Assembly: GCA_039820405.1 (NCBI GenBank)
Contig: JBCBQC010000051.1
Span: 1-45,636 of the forward strand
Length of the DNA stretch: 45,636 bases
Reading direction: 5' to 3'
From: CALLVY01 sp937899855
GTDB taxonomy: Bacteria > Bacteroidota > Bacteroidia > Chitinophagales > Saprospiraceae
The stretch's first letter is position 1. Each line of letters begins with the position of its first letter. Shown here piece by piece: positions 9,377-17,611 of the stretch. A program made the translations under genes and the position numbers. The notes beneath the pieces are model-generated. The model was not told the DNA's origin and did no database searches. It was given only the letters and a program-made list of their open reading frames with translations.

Positions 9377-9564
9377 GAAGTCATCTCAAAAATATACTTT
9401 ACTGCCGTGAATCTCCTTCGTCGATTTGGGCTACGCAGGGTCATTCTCGCCCCTACTTCGTTGCCAAAAGCGTCATCCCGATAGGAATCGGGACTCCGTT
9501 TTGGCGCCTCGTAGGAACGTAAATGACCACTCCCTCGCTGACAAAAACATTTTGAGATGGCTTC
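9377..9564 (+). mobile_element. MITE-like palindromic element, copy 1 (188 bp)
   Basis: The ends are imperfect inverted repeats, GAAGTCATCTCAAAA on the left and TTTTGAGATGGCTTC on the right, flanked on both sides by TA (9375-9376 and 9565-9566). The arms also pair imperfectly inside: GGTCATT, CCTAC and GCCAAAA recur inverted around the centre. A small apical hairpin, CCCGAT-agga-ATCGGG, sits at 9477-9492. A second copy in the opposite orientation lies at 24438-24624. There is no transposase, so it is a non-autonomous element. TA duplication and short TIRs suggest mobilisation by an IS630-type or IS5/IS427-type transposase (inference). It fills most of the 319-bp gap between the YgiQ gene and the histidine kinase gene. 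Confidence 0.8.
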
Positions 9565-9613
9565 TAGCGCTGGCAGCGATTTGACACCAGCCGACTGATA
9601 CTTTGACCAAAAG

Positions 9614-12600
9614 ATGAAAACTTTGCGACACATTTTATACGGTATACTCGCCGGTGTACTCCTGAGCTCGGGGCTGGTGGCCCAACATCCTCACTTTTAC
9701 CATTACTCCACCCAGGACGGACTGCCGAGCAACCAAGTCTACGATATCTTTCAGGATCGGCTCGGCTACATCTGGTTGTGTTCCGACTACGGGGTGAGTC
9801 GTTTTGACGGTTCGCACTTCGAAAATTTTGGTACGGCGGATGGCTTGGGGGATCACGAAATCTTCCAAGGTACCGAGGATCGAAGTGGTCGCATTTGGTG
9901 GTCCAGTCTCAATGGGCGGCCCTCTTTCTGGCAGGACGGACAGTTTTACTCCGCCCCCCAAATTCCCGAGTTTGAAGCGTTCAAGGCCTCGGGAATGATC
10001 GGGAATTATTTCGACGATGGCGAACGCATCTGGCTTTGCTCCAGCAATGGAGAAATCTTCTTTTGGGACGAAGTCCAGCAGGAAGCCAAAGCATTTTACC
10101 ACAACTCAAAGTGGATCGGTCTTGGTTTTCACGCCGTGTGGCGTTCCCCCGATGGGCAGATCAACGCGGTCTCGGAGCGTTCTTTTTATCAGTTCGACTC
10201 GACCGACCAATCGATCCAACCCATCGCAAGCTGGGATTCGCAGAGCCACTTGGTCAAGACCTTCCACGCCGGCGACTCCCTGTGGGCCACCGCTTCGGAC
10301 CGCCTTCTCCTTTACCACAAGGCACAGAAACGCATCCTTCGGACCTACCAGTTTGATTTCATCAATAGCGAAATCATTCGTGTCTACCAGCACCCCCGCT
10401 TGGGCCTCTGGCTGGGCACGCGGCAGGGCGTTTTTCACCTCCCACCGGGTAAAGACATCGAACGGGCCGAGGACTTTCACCACTACCTCCCCCAGCACGC
10501 CGTATCGGGCATTTGGATTGACCAGGAAGAAAACTGGTGGTTCTCGACACTAGACGCGGGTATTTTTGTCGTCCGTCACCCGGAATTACGGGAATACACC
10601 GCGCCCCAATCCCTACCCAGCCCCAAGGTGATCAGCCTGGATGGCAACGAGCGGGGCGGACTTTGGGTCGGCTTCAACCACAATTACTACGCCCAACTGA
10701 TTGGGGATTCCATGCAAATTTCGCGCATCATTGGCCACCAGGAAACGGGACGGGAAGTGCAATGCTTTGTTTTCCCTGCACCCGGGGAAGGCCCCGGAAG
10801 TACCCTGGTATTGGGCAAAGACCTCTCGCACGTGATCTACGAAGACGGCCGGGTAGATTTGCTGTACTGTATGGCGCAAGAGATGGCGATTGACGATTGG
10901 GGCAATTACTGGCTGGGGGTTCGCCGACTGCGCTACGTTCCCCGCGATACCCTCCAGACGTGGATATTCTCTCCCCGGGATCCCCTTTTCGAAATATATA
11001 AGGAGCGGGCCTTTCAGCGCCAAAACAGCTTGCCAACTGCTCACCGCATCAATAGTGTCCGGATCAATTGCCTGGCCAACACCCCCGGCCGGATGTGGGT
11101 GGGGACCCACGAGGGCCTGCATTATTACGATTACGAGTCGCAACGACCGGGTGCCGTCCAAGTTTTCGCTCCACTGCGGGGCAAGATTAGCAAACTGGTC
11201 TACGATGCCCCACGGCAACGCTTGTGGGTGGGGACCGATGCCCAGGGCGTCTTTTTGATTCGGGATGGCCAGCTGGTGGCGCAGTGGGGTTTGCAAGAGG
11301 GGCTGACCAGCCTGACCTGTACCGACTTGTGCGTGGATGAGGCGGGAATCCTCTGGATGGCCAGCCTAAATGGCATCAACCACATTGAATGGACGGAAGA
11401 CGGGGGCCAGGCCCATTCCTTTTCCCTGGCCGAGGGCTTGCCGAGCGAAAAGATCAATGCCATCGAAGTGGTCGATTCGACGCTTTACGTGGGAACCGAT
11501 TTTGGGCTGTACACCATCGACCGCGAATGGTCGAAAGCCCCCCCCGTGGCACCACCGGTACACCTACAGGCCTTTGAAGTGGGACCACACGAGCTGCTCC
11601 ATGCGGAGCAAAGGCGCTTTTCCCACGCCGACAATTCGGTCCGCTTTGCCTTTGCGGGGTTTTACCACAAAAAGCCGGACCGTCTGCGTTTTCAGTACCG
11701 ACTCGCGGGGCAGCATAGCGAGTGGGTCAGTACTCCAGCGCGGGAGGTGCGTTTTCAATCGCTCGCGCCAGGCGACTACACGTTCGAAGTCCGCGCCGTG
11801 AATGGAGAGGGCCTGGCCAGTGTGGTACCGGCCAGCTTGGCATTTAGCATCGAACCGGCGCCGTGGCAGACCAACAGCTTTCGCTTGGTGGTACTGGCAT
11901 TGGGCATCTTATTGCTGAATCAGCTCTGGCGGTGGCGGGTCCGTCGGCTACGCCGCAAGTACGAACTGAGGAATCGCCTGGTGCGGACGCAAAAGGAAAA
12001 GATCGAATTGGCCAAACATTTTAGCGATCTCAAGATCAGCGCCCTACAGCTACAGATGAATCCCCACTTTATTTTCAACGCCCTCAATACGATCAAAGGG
12101 TACTACGGAGCGCAAAAGCTCCGGGAAGGGGGCACGTTCATCAACAAATTCGCCCAGTTGCTCCGATCCATTTTGGAATATTCCAATCAGTACATTCCAC
12201 TGAACGAGGAAATCCGTCAGTTACAACTTTACCTAGAGCTGTCACAAACGCGCTACGCCAATCGTTTTGATTTTAAAATTCATCAGCCAGCCGACCTCGA
12301 AGCCGAAGAGATCAGCCTGCCTTCGATGCTCATTCAGCCCTTCGTTGAAAACGCGATCCTACACGGCGTGGTCCCCAAGCAGGAAACGGGACAGGTAGAT
12401 TTGTATTTTGAGCTGCGAGAAAATATCCTGGACGTCCGAATCTTGGACAACGGAATTGGACGCGCGGCGGCGGGGGCGCGGGGAAAAGGGCCGGCGCACC
12501 GTTCGCTGGCCACTCAAATCACCCGAGAGCGACTGGCCATCCTCCACCCCAAAGCTGACGATGCCCTTTTAATTGAAGACTTACACGATCCCGAAACGGG

Positions 12601-12661
12601 AGCTTGCGGTACGAGGGTCCACCTCCGCATCCCGGTCAAAAACAACTGGTCCAATGATTAA
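9614..12661 (+). CDS. Propeller-sensor histidine kinase, LytS/YehU type (Reg_prop + Y_Y_Y + His_kinase), 1015 aa
   Basis: A signal peptide (residues 1-23, ending LVAQ) is followed by repeated two-component-propeller blades (TQDGLPSNQVYDIFQDRLGY and similar) that would form periplasmic beta-propellers. A Y_Y_Y-type domain follows at about 690-755 (FQYRLAGQHSEW). There is one membrane helix at about 757-775 and then a coiled linker. The kinase core carries the motif LQMNPHFIFNALNTIKGYYG with the predicted phospho-acceptor His818, and an HATPase region with ILDNGIGRAAAGA. This is the single-membrane-span sensor layout common in Bacteroidota. The gene overlaps the downstream LytTR regulator by 8 bp, so the two are surely cotranscribed. 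The ligand is unknown. The MITE ends 49 bp before the start codon. Confidence 0.93.
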   Translation: MKTLRHILYGILAGVLLSSGLVAQHPHFYHYSTQDGLPSNQVYDIFQDRLGYIWLCSDYGVSRFDGSHFENFGTADGLGDHEIFQGTEDRSGRIWWSSLNGRPSFWQDGQFYSAPQIPEFEAFKASGMIGNYFDDGERIWLCSSNGEIFFWDEVQQEAKAFYHNSKWIGLGFHAVWRSPDGQINAVSERSFYQFDSTDQSIQPIASWDSQSHLVKTFHAGDSLWATASDRLLLYHKAQKRILRTYQFDFINSEIIRVYQHPRLGLWLGTRQGVFHLPPGKDIERAEDFHHYLPQHAVSGIWIDQEENWWFSTLDAGIFVVRHPELREYTAPQSLPSPKVISLDGNERGGLWVGFNHNYYAQLIGDSMQISRIIGHQETGREVQCFVFPAPGEGPGSTLVLGKDLSHVIYEDGRVDLLYCMAQEMAIDDWGNYWLGVRRLRYVPRDTLQTWIFSPRDPLFEIYKERAFQRQNSLPTAHRINSVRINCLANTPGRMWVGTHEGLHYYDYESQRPGAVQVFAPLRGKISKLVYDAPRQRLWVGTDAQGVFLIRDGQLVAQWGLQEGLTSLTCTDLCVDEAGILWMASLNGINHIEWTEDGGQAHSFSLAEGLPSEKINAIEVVDSTLYVGTDFGLYTIDREWSKAPPVAPPVHLQAFEVGPHELLHAEQRRFSHADNSVRFAFAGFYHKKPDRLRFQYRLAGQHSEWVSTPAREVRFQSLAPGDYTFEVRAVNGEGLASVVPASLAFSIEPAPWQTNSFRLVVLALGILLLNQLWRWRVRRLRRKYELRNRLVRTQKEKIELAKHFSDLKISALQLQMNPHFIFNALNTIKGYYGAQKLREGGTFINKFAQLLRSILEYSNQYIPLNEEIRQLQLYLELSQTRYANRFDFKIHQPADLEAEEISLPSMLIQPFVENAILHGVVPKQETGQVDLYFELRENILDVRILDNGIGRAAAGARGKGPAHRSLATQITRERLAILHPKADDALLIEDLHDPETGACGTRVHLRIPVKNNWSND

Positions 12662-13397
12662 AGCCATCCTTATCGACGATGAAACGACGGCCCGACTGGC
12701 GCTGCGTCAGGAGATTCAGCAATCTTGCCCCGAAATTGAGATCATAGCCGAAGCCGCTACGGTCGAGTCCGCCATCCACCTCCTGTCCCAACTCCAGGTA
12801 CAGCTGGTCTTCCTCGACGTACAGCTCTCGGACGGGAGTGGTTTTGACATTTTGGAGAAAATTGAAGAGCCCAACTTCAAGGTCATCTTTACCACTGCCC
12901 ATAGCCACTACGCTCTAAAAGCCATCAAATTCTCGGCCCTCGACTACCTGCTCAAACCCATCGCCGGGCCGGAACTCCAGGCGGCCGTCCGCAAGGCACA
13001 GGTTGCTCCGATCGATGTTTTCCAACAACAGTTGAGCAATCTCCTCCTCCATCGGGACCGCGCCCCCCAACGCATTGCCCTGGCCACTGCGGATGGCATC
13101 CACCTCTACGAATTGGCCACCATCATCCGCTGCACGGCCGACGGCAATTACACCCGCATCTTTTTTACCAGTGGCCAGCAGACCCTGGTGGCCAAGACCC
13201 TCAAAGGATTGGAGGAATTGCTCCAGGGGCAACAGTTCGAGCGCATCCACAAATCACACATCATCAACATCGACCACCTGCGCAGCTACCTCAATCGCGA
13301 CAACGGGCAGGTGGTCCTCTCGGACCGCTCCATCCTCCCGGTGGCCCAGCGAAAGAAGGCCGCCCTATTGCAGCGCTTGCAAGCTTTTAACGATTGA
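12654..13397 (+). CDS. LytTR family response regulator (REC + LytTR), 247 aa
   Basis: The frame is open upstream, but ATG at 12654 begins exactly with the receiver domain (MIKAILIDDETTARLALR) and overlaps the kinase stop, so it is taken as the start. Receiver residues are intact: Asp8/Asp9, the phospho-acceptor Asp55 in VFLDVQ, a Thr/Ser at FTTAHS, and the Lys in DYLLKP. The C-terminal half (about 145-247) is a LytTR DNA-binding domain with CTADGNYTRIFF and RIHKSHIINIDHL. It is the partner of the overlapping histidine kinase and should bind promoter DNA when phosphorylated. Its targets are not visible here. Confidence 0.95.
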   Translation: MIKAILIDDETTARLALRQEIQQSCPEIEIIAEAATVESAIHLLSQLQVQLVFLDVQLSDGSGFDILEKIEEPNFKVIFTTAHSHYALKAIKFSALDYLLKPIAGPELQAAVRKAQVAPIDVFQQQLSNLLLHRDRAPQRIALATADGIHLYELATIIRCTADGNYTRIFFTSGQQTLVAKTLKGLEELLQGQQFERIHKSHIINIDHLRSYLNRDNGQVVLSDRSILPVAQRKKAALLQRLQAFND

Positions 13398-13424
13398 AAA
13401 ACAGTAAAAAGATTGGAAATAGAA

Positions 13425-13450
13425 GCGCCGCTCCGGGAGTGGAGCGGCGC
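13425..13450. terminator. Hairpin between convergent genes, likely shared terminator
   Basis: A perfect 10-bp stem, GCGCCGCTCC / GGAGCGGCGC, encloses a six-base loop. It lies between the LytTR gene and the oppositely oriented thioredoxin-like gene. T-runs on both sides are weak, so termination strength is uncertain. Confidence 0.6.
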
Positions 13451-13460
13451 AGTAGAATAG

Positions 13461-14042
13461 TTAGCCTTTAAAGTACTTTTGCAACTCGACCCCTAAACGG
13501 CCGATATCCGACTCGGAATAAAGGACCTTGTGGACCACTCCTCCCGGGAGTACCACCACAAAGCGGGCCCCATTCAAGCCATTAGCCTCCGCAAAAGTTT
13601 TCCCTCCAAATTTGGGACTGTTGTCCTGGACGTTGGACCAGGGCAACTGATTTTGTTTGTTGACGTCTTGGATTTGGTAGACGTACTCATCCGTGCAGAT
13701 TCCCAAAATATTGATGTTGTATTGGTTGTAGAAGGCCTTGAGTAGACGCTTGTTTTTTTTGCTTTGCTCACTGTTGAGCGTAAAAAACTCGACGACCAAG
13801 GGTTTGTCGAGTAGGGAGTACAAGTTGAATTTCTTGCCAAACACGTCGTTGACTTGCAGGTCGCCCACCTGCTGCCCCTCTTGCCAACCCTGGCTGATGC
13901 CCTTCTCCGTAAATTCCGAAGGGTTGAGATTGGGTTTGTGATTGGCCGATTGGGCCAAAGCACTGGTACTCATCAGCAACAGCGCCAGTAGGAACCCAAA
14001 GGGGCCCCAGCGATGATTTAAAAAGCCTTTTTTAATTCTCAT
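13461..14042 (-). CDS. Secreted thioredoxin-fold protein without the CxxC active site, 193 aa
   Basis: A basic N-terminus and hydrophobic stretch ending SALAQ (about residue 31) form a signal peptide. The remainder fits a TlpA/redoxin thioredoxin fold: LVVEFFTLNSEQSKKNKRLL is the strand-plus-helix that normally reads FWAxWCxPCrxE, and later ARFVVVLPGGVVHKV matches the cis-Pro strand region. The active-site cysteines are replaced by Ser91 and Ser94 (SEQS in place of CGPC). The only Cys is in ICTDEYVY. It therefore cannot run a dithiol reaction by the usual site and may be a binding or chaperone-like derivative (inference). It converges on the LytTR gene. Confidence 0.7.
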   Translation of the reverse strand: MRIKKGFLNHRWGPFGFLLALLLMSTSALAQSANHKPNLNPSEFTEKGISQGWQEGQQVGDLQVNDVFGKKFNLYSLLDKPLVVEFFTLNSEQSKKNKRLLKAFYNQYNINILGICTDEYVYQIQDVNKQNQLPWSNVQDNSPKFGGKTFAEANGLNGARFVVVLPGGVVHKVLYSESDIGRLGVELQKYFKG

Positions 14043-14151
14043 GGTGTTGTGGATTACTTATTAGATAATAGTTTTTTATCATTTATCTAGTCGTGTTGTT
14101 CCTAACGCCACGAGCGATTGGCTTAGTGTACGGGGTATTTTTATTTAACAA

Positions 14152-15225
14152 TTACTCGATCAGTCCCAGGCGGCGGGCCCGTTCTTCCCACTGCTGACGC
14201 GCCAATTGTTGGAGATCGACTTCCGCGTCGGATTCGTCGACGATTTCCAGACCGAGGAGGGTTTCGAAGAGGTCTTCGAGGGTCACCAAACCGGTGAGGC
14301 TCCCAAATTCGTCGACCACGATGGCCAGGTGGGCTTTTTGGGCCGTCAGGCGGTCGAACAGTTCGAGTAGGGTCAGGTCGTGTTCGACGGCGACCACCGG
14401 GCGGCGGATGCTTTTGAGGGGGAGGTGATCGTTGTCTTCGACGAGTTGGGCGAGGATTTCGTCCTTGAGTACCAGTCCTTCGATCGAGTCGGGATTGTCG
14501 CGGTAAACGGGGATCCGGGAGAAGCGCAGGGGTTGGCGGCTGCGGTAAAATTCCATCATGGGGGTATCCTCATCGGCCAGGAGCATGACGGCACGGGGGG
14601 TCATGATGTCGCGAACGGTGAGGCGTTCGAGCTTCATCAGGTTGCGGATAATATTGGATTCGCTTTCCTGTAGCTCCCCGCTTTTTTCGCCTTCGGCGAT
14701 CAGGGCGGAGAGGTCGGCGCGGCTAAAGACGCTCCGATTTTTGTCCTTTTTGAGGCGTTTGGTAATCTGTTCGCTCACCCAAACCAGGGGGCTGAGGATA
14801 AACAGCAGGATCCGCAGGGAGCGAACGGTGAAGGGGGCCAGTTGTTCCCACTTGTTGGCGCCGATGGTTTTGGGAATGATTTCGGAGAGGATGAGGATGG
14901 CCAGGGTCATGACGCTGGCGACGATGGATTCGCCCGAGAGGTAGAGGGGCCCGATGGCCACCTGTTGGTCGGCGAAGAGGGCACCGGCTTGGGCACCAAC
15001 TCCGATGGCCCCGACGGTGTGGGCGATGGTGTTGAGGGTTAGGATGGCGGAGAGGGGGCGATCGATTTCCTTCTTGTACTCTGCGATCAGGGGGCCGATG
15101 GGAGAACCTTCGCGGAGTTTGCGGCGGGTGTAGCTCGGGGTGATGCTCAGGAGCACCGCTTCCCAGACGGAGCAGAGGAAGGAAAAAACGATGGACAGGA
15201 AAAAAAACAGAATCAGTAGGGTCAT
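14152..15225 (-). CDS. CNNM/CBS-pair membrane protein (HlyC/CorC-related), 357 aa
   Basis: The first about 165 residues form a CNNM (DUF21) membrane domain: LLILFFFLSIVFSFLCS, a second helix near LNTIAHTVGAIGVGAQ, and VASVMTLAILILSEIIPKTI with the conserved ELIPK-like motif. A cytosolic CBS pair follows at about 205-325 (TVRDIMTPRAVMLLADED and HLAIVVDEFGSLTGLVTLED). The C-terminal CorC/transporter-associated domain seen in longer relatives is absent, as in short CNNM proteins. The family is linked to Mg2+ or other cation transport; the ion here is not known. The start codon sits 4 bases after a perfect -7 element, so the mRNA may be leaderless. Confidence 0.9.
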   Translation of the reverse strand: MTLLILFFFLSIVFSFLCSVWEAVLLSITPSYTRRKLREGSPIGPLIAEYKKEIDRPLSAILTLNTIAHTVGAIGVGAQAGALFADQQVAIGPLYLSGESIVASVMTLAILILSEIIPKTIGANKWEQLAPFTVRSLRILLFILSPLVWVSEQITKRLKKDKNRSVFSRADLSALIAEGEKSGELQESESNIIRNLMKLERLTVRDIMTPRAVMLLADEDTPMMEFYRSRQPLRFSRIPVYRDNPDSIEGLVLKDEILAQLVEDNDHLPLKSIRRPVVAVEHDLTLLELFDRLTAQKAHLAIVVDEFGSLTGLVTLEDLFETLLGLEIVDESDAEVDLQQLARQQWEERARRLGLIE

Positions 15226-15229
15226 GTTG

Positions 15230-15237
15230 CAAATTTA
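15230..15237 (-). promoter_or_regulatory. -7 promoter element directly before the CNNM gene
   Basis: The minus strand reads TAAATTTG, then CAAC, then the ATG at 15225. This is a perfect TAnnTTTG match. With transcription starting a few bases downstream, the transcript would begin at or within a base or two of the start codon. Confidence 0.6.
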
Positions 15238-15360
15238 GCGTTCGCCCCCTGGTATTCCTAGTCGTCCGGTCGATTATTTGACGAATTTGGGCGGGTTTTA
15301 AACCAGGGGGGGCTTGGAGTTGTTTGATGGTATTAGCGTATTCAAAAAATTTGGAATGAT

Positions 15361-16122
15361 ATGATTTTATTACTATCGCCCGCAAAAAGTTTAAACTTCG
15401 ACGAATATACCCCCGAGCATTTTACCACTCCCCGAATGCTTGACAACAGCGAAAAGCTGGTTGCCGTACTGCGTAAGCAATCGGCAGGGAAGCTCAAGGA
15501 GTTGATGGGAGTGAGCGATAATATTGCGCAGCTCAACGTGGAGCGCTATCGCAATTTCCAGACACCCTTCACCCCCGAAAACGCCAAGCCTGCCGTACTG
15601 GCCTTTAGTGGTGACGTATACACGGGGCTCCAGGCGGCTACCTTTGGCCCCAAGGACCTGGCCTTTGCCCAGCAGCACCTGCGCATCCTCTCGGGACTCT
15701 ACGGCCTGCTCCAGCCCCTCGACCTGATCCAGGCCTACCGACTGGAGATGAAGACCAAGCTAAAAAATGGCCGTAAAAGTAACCTCTACGAATTTTGGGA
15801 CGGTCAGATCACGGAATTGCTCAACGAGGACTTGGACCAAAGCGGAAGCGACGTGGTACTCAATTTAGCTTCTCAGGAGTATTTCAAGGCCGTCAAGACC
15901 AAACAGTTGCGGGGGCGGGTCGTCAACGTTCACTTCAAGGAAGACCGCGACGGGGTTTTCAAAGTCATTTCCTTCAACGCCAAACGCGCCCGCGGTACGA
16001 TGGCCCGGCAGGTTGTCAAAAAGCGGATCCTGAGCGTGGATGATTTGTACCAACTCGACGTCGATGGCTATCGTTACGAACCCAGTATGTCGGACGAAAG
16101 CAATCTTACTTTTATTAAATAA
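15361..16122 (+). CDS. yaaA: Peroxide stress protein YaaA (DUF328/UPF0246), 253 aa
   Basis: The N-terminus MILLLSPAKSLNF and the motifs VLAFSGDVYTGLQA, LRILSGLYGLLQPLDLIQAY and YRLEMKTKL are diagnostic of the YaaA family, and the length is the family norm. Near the end FNAKRARGTMAR is also conserved. In E. coli the protein limits intracellular free iron and so protects DNA during peroxide stress; the same role is assumed here. It is divergent from the CNNM gene with 135 bp between them and is followed by a strong terminator, so it is probably monocistronic. Confidence 0.95.
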   Translation: MILLLSPAKSLNFDEYTPEHFTTPRMLDNSEKLVAVLRKQSAGKLKELMGVSDNIAQLNVERYRNFQTPFTPENAKPAVLAFSGDVYTGLQAATFGPKDLAFAQQHLRILSGLYGLLQPLDLIQAYRLEMKTKLKNGRKSNLYEFWDGQITELLNEDLDQSGSDVVLNLASQEYFKAVKTKQLRGRVVNVHFKEDRDGVFKVISFNAKRARGTMARQVVKKRILSVDDLYQLDVDGYRYEPSMSDESNLTFIK

Positions 16123-16155
16123 TAATCTTGTAGAAGCTCGATTTTACGGGGCTTG

Positions 16156-16203
16156 GGGGAACCCCGGCTGGTTGTTTACCAGTCGGGGTTCCCCATTTTT
16201 TTT
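16156..16203 (+). terminator. Strong intrinsic terminator after yaaA
   Basis: A 16-base arm, GGGGAACCCCGGCTGG (16156-16171), pairs with CCAGTCGGGGTTCCCC (16179-16194) around a 7-base loop with one G-T pair. It is followed by A and a run of eight T. Confidence 0.92.
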
Positions 16204-16300
16204 CTCCTCCCTGCCAACGCCCTCCGACCCTTTTGCGTCTAGTACCACAGAAAGCAAGCCGTAAAATAGTTTTTTGAACGATAAATAATTTTTTACTGCT

Positions 16301-16308
16301 TACATTCG
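16301..16308 (+). promoter_or_regulatory. Possible -7 promoter element for the coiled-coil protein gene
   Basis: TACATTCG matches TAnnTTTG with one mismatch. A TTG lies 24 bases upstream, slightly too far for the usual -33 spacing. The predicted leader is about 110 nt. Confidence 0.4.
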
Positions 16309-16423
16309 TTTTCAAGCCCCGGAGGAAAAGTCTTACCGGAGAAAAATAAGAAACAAAACAACCACACAAACCATCATTTTCGGAGCCCAGTAGACGGGGC
16401 TCCAGAATTTAAATCCGATTATT

Positions 16424-17344
16424 ATGAATGCCAAAAATGTTTTAGCCGTAGTAGCCGTAGTCCTCGCCCTTTTGCTGGGATACACCGCCTGGTGGGGCAA
16501 TGGTCTCAAGGGTGAAAAAGCAGGATTAATTGAAAAGAACGAAAGACTCAGCACGGAAATGTCCGAATTGGTAGACCTCAAAGCCGATCTCGAAACCGAA
16601 GTCGACAGTCTCCAAATAGCTTACGAAGACCTGTCCTTCAAAAACGATTCGTTGCAGGGCAATCTGAGTGATGCCCTGGCCCGAGTAAGCCGCCGCGACG
16701 CCAAGATCAAGAAAATCCAAACCGCTAATAAAAATGTCGAAAACGAATTGGGCAGCCTGAGGGGTCAAATTCAGACCCTGCTCAATACCAAAGCGCTCCT
16801 GGAATCGAACATCAGCGCGCTTCAGGCACAAAACGATTCGCTCCGGGCGCGTACCGGAGTACTAGAGGCCAACCTCGAAACCGCAAGCCAGGAAAACCAA
16901 GCGCTCACCCAACTCAACGAAACCATCCAGGGAGAGGTGTCGCGATTGACGCTGGCCAATTTTAAAGCATCCGCCTTCCGGGTAGAAATCGAGAGAAAGA
17001 AGCCCAAGGTAACGACCAAGTCGCGCAAGGCACGTAAAATCCAGGTGAGCTTTGACCTGACCAACGTGCCCACCGAATACCAGGGACTGCGCCCGCTGTA
17101 CCTCGTCATCACCGACGACAAAGCCACTCCGGTACAAATGGAGACGCCGATCAAAGCCCAGGTATCGGTAAACGGCCAAGCCACCGATATCCTCGCCGCC
17201 GAAGCTAAGGACATCAACATCACGGACAGTCAACGTTTGACTTTTGGTCACGAGCTGGCCAACAAACTCAAAGCCGGCTACTACCGGGTAGCTGTATACA
17301 CCGACATCGGACTGCTGGGTGCCACCAGCTTCCGTCTACGATAG
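16424..17344 (+). CDS. Membrane-anchored coiled-coil protein, 306 aa
   Basis: One N-terminal helix (VLAVVAVVLALLLGYTAWW, residues about 6-24) anchors the protein. Residues about 32-182 are a continuous heptad-like coiled coil rich in Leu, Asn, Glu and Ser. A basic linker (KKPKVTTKSRKARKI) leads to a C-terminal beta-rich domain at about 195-306 (QVSFDLTNVPTEYQGL and YYRVAVYTDIGLLGATSF). The layout, a helix, a coil and a small beta domain, is common in Bacteroidota proteins of unknown function placed next to OmpA-like genes. The OmpA lipoprotein gene follows after its own terminator, so the pair may act together at the periplasm (inference). No known family is recognised with confidence. Confidence 0.8.
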   Translation: MNAKNVLAVVAVVLALLLGYTAWWGNGLKGEKAGLIEKNERLSTEMSELVDLKADLETEVDSLQIAYEDLSFKNDSLQGNLSDALARVSRRDAKIKKIQTANKNVENELGSLRGQIQTLLNTKALLESNISALQAQNDSLRARTGVLEANLETASQENQALTQLNETIQGEVSRLTLANFKASAFRVEIERKKPKVTTKSRKARKIQVSFDLTNVPTEYQGLRPLYLVITDDKATPVQMETPIKAQVSVNGQATDILAAEAKDINITDSQRLTFGHELANKLKAGYYRVAVYTDIGLLGATSFRLR

Positions 17345-17373
17345 TAATTATTCGCATAGTCACCTCATCAAAA

Positions 17374-17411
17374 GGTGTCTGGGAAGCCCTGCTTTTCCAG
17401 GCACCTTTTTT
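17374..17411 (+). terminator. Intrinsic terminator after the coiled-coil gene
   Basis: GGTGTCTGGGAA (17374-17385) pairs with TTTCCAGGCACC (17394-17405), with two G-T pairs, followed by six T. Confidence 0.85.
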
Positions 17412-17611
17412 CGTAGCCTAAAAATGTTTCCGTAAATTTCCGGCGCTGTGAGGGTGCGGAGGGGATTTGCCGATTATTTTACGGGCCATTCCCTCCTCCA
17501 TATTGAGCTCCCAGCCGTTCCGACCGTCGCCGGAAAGCGCTCCGCTCGGAACCCCAATCCGATCCATCCGGAGGCGAAGCGCTTCGACCGCCTCCCAAAA
17601 CGCCGTCACCC

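Noticed and set aside
9355..9633. Possible small protein gene on the minus strand spanning the MITE
   Set aside because: The reading frame lies mostly within the palindromic element, and a similar peptide (SGHLRSDEAPKRS) appears at the second copy only because the DNA repeats. No start signal or known family.
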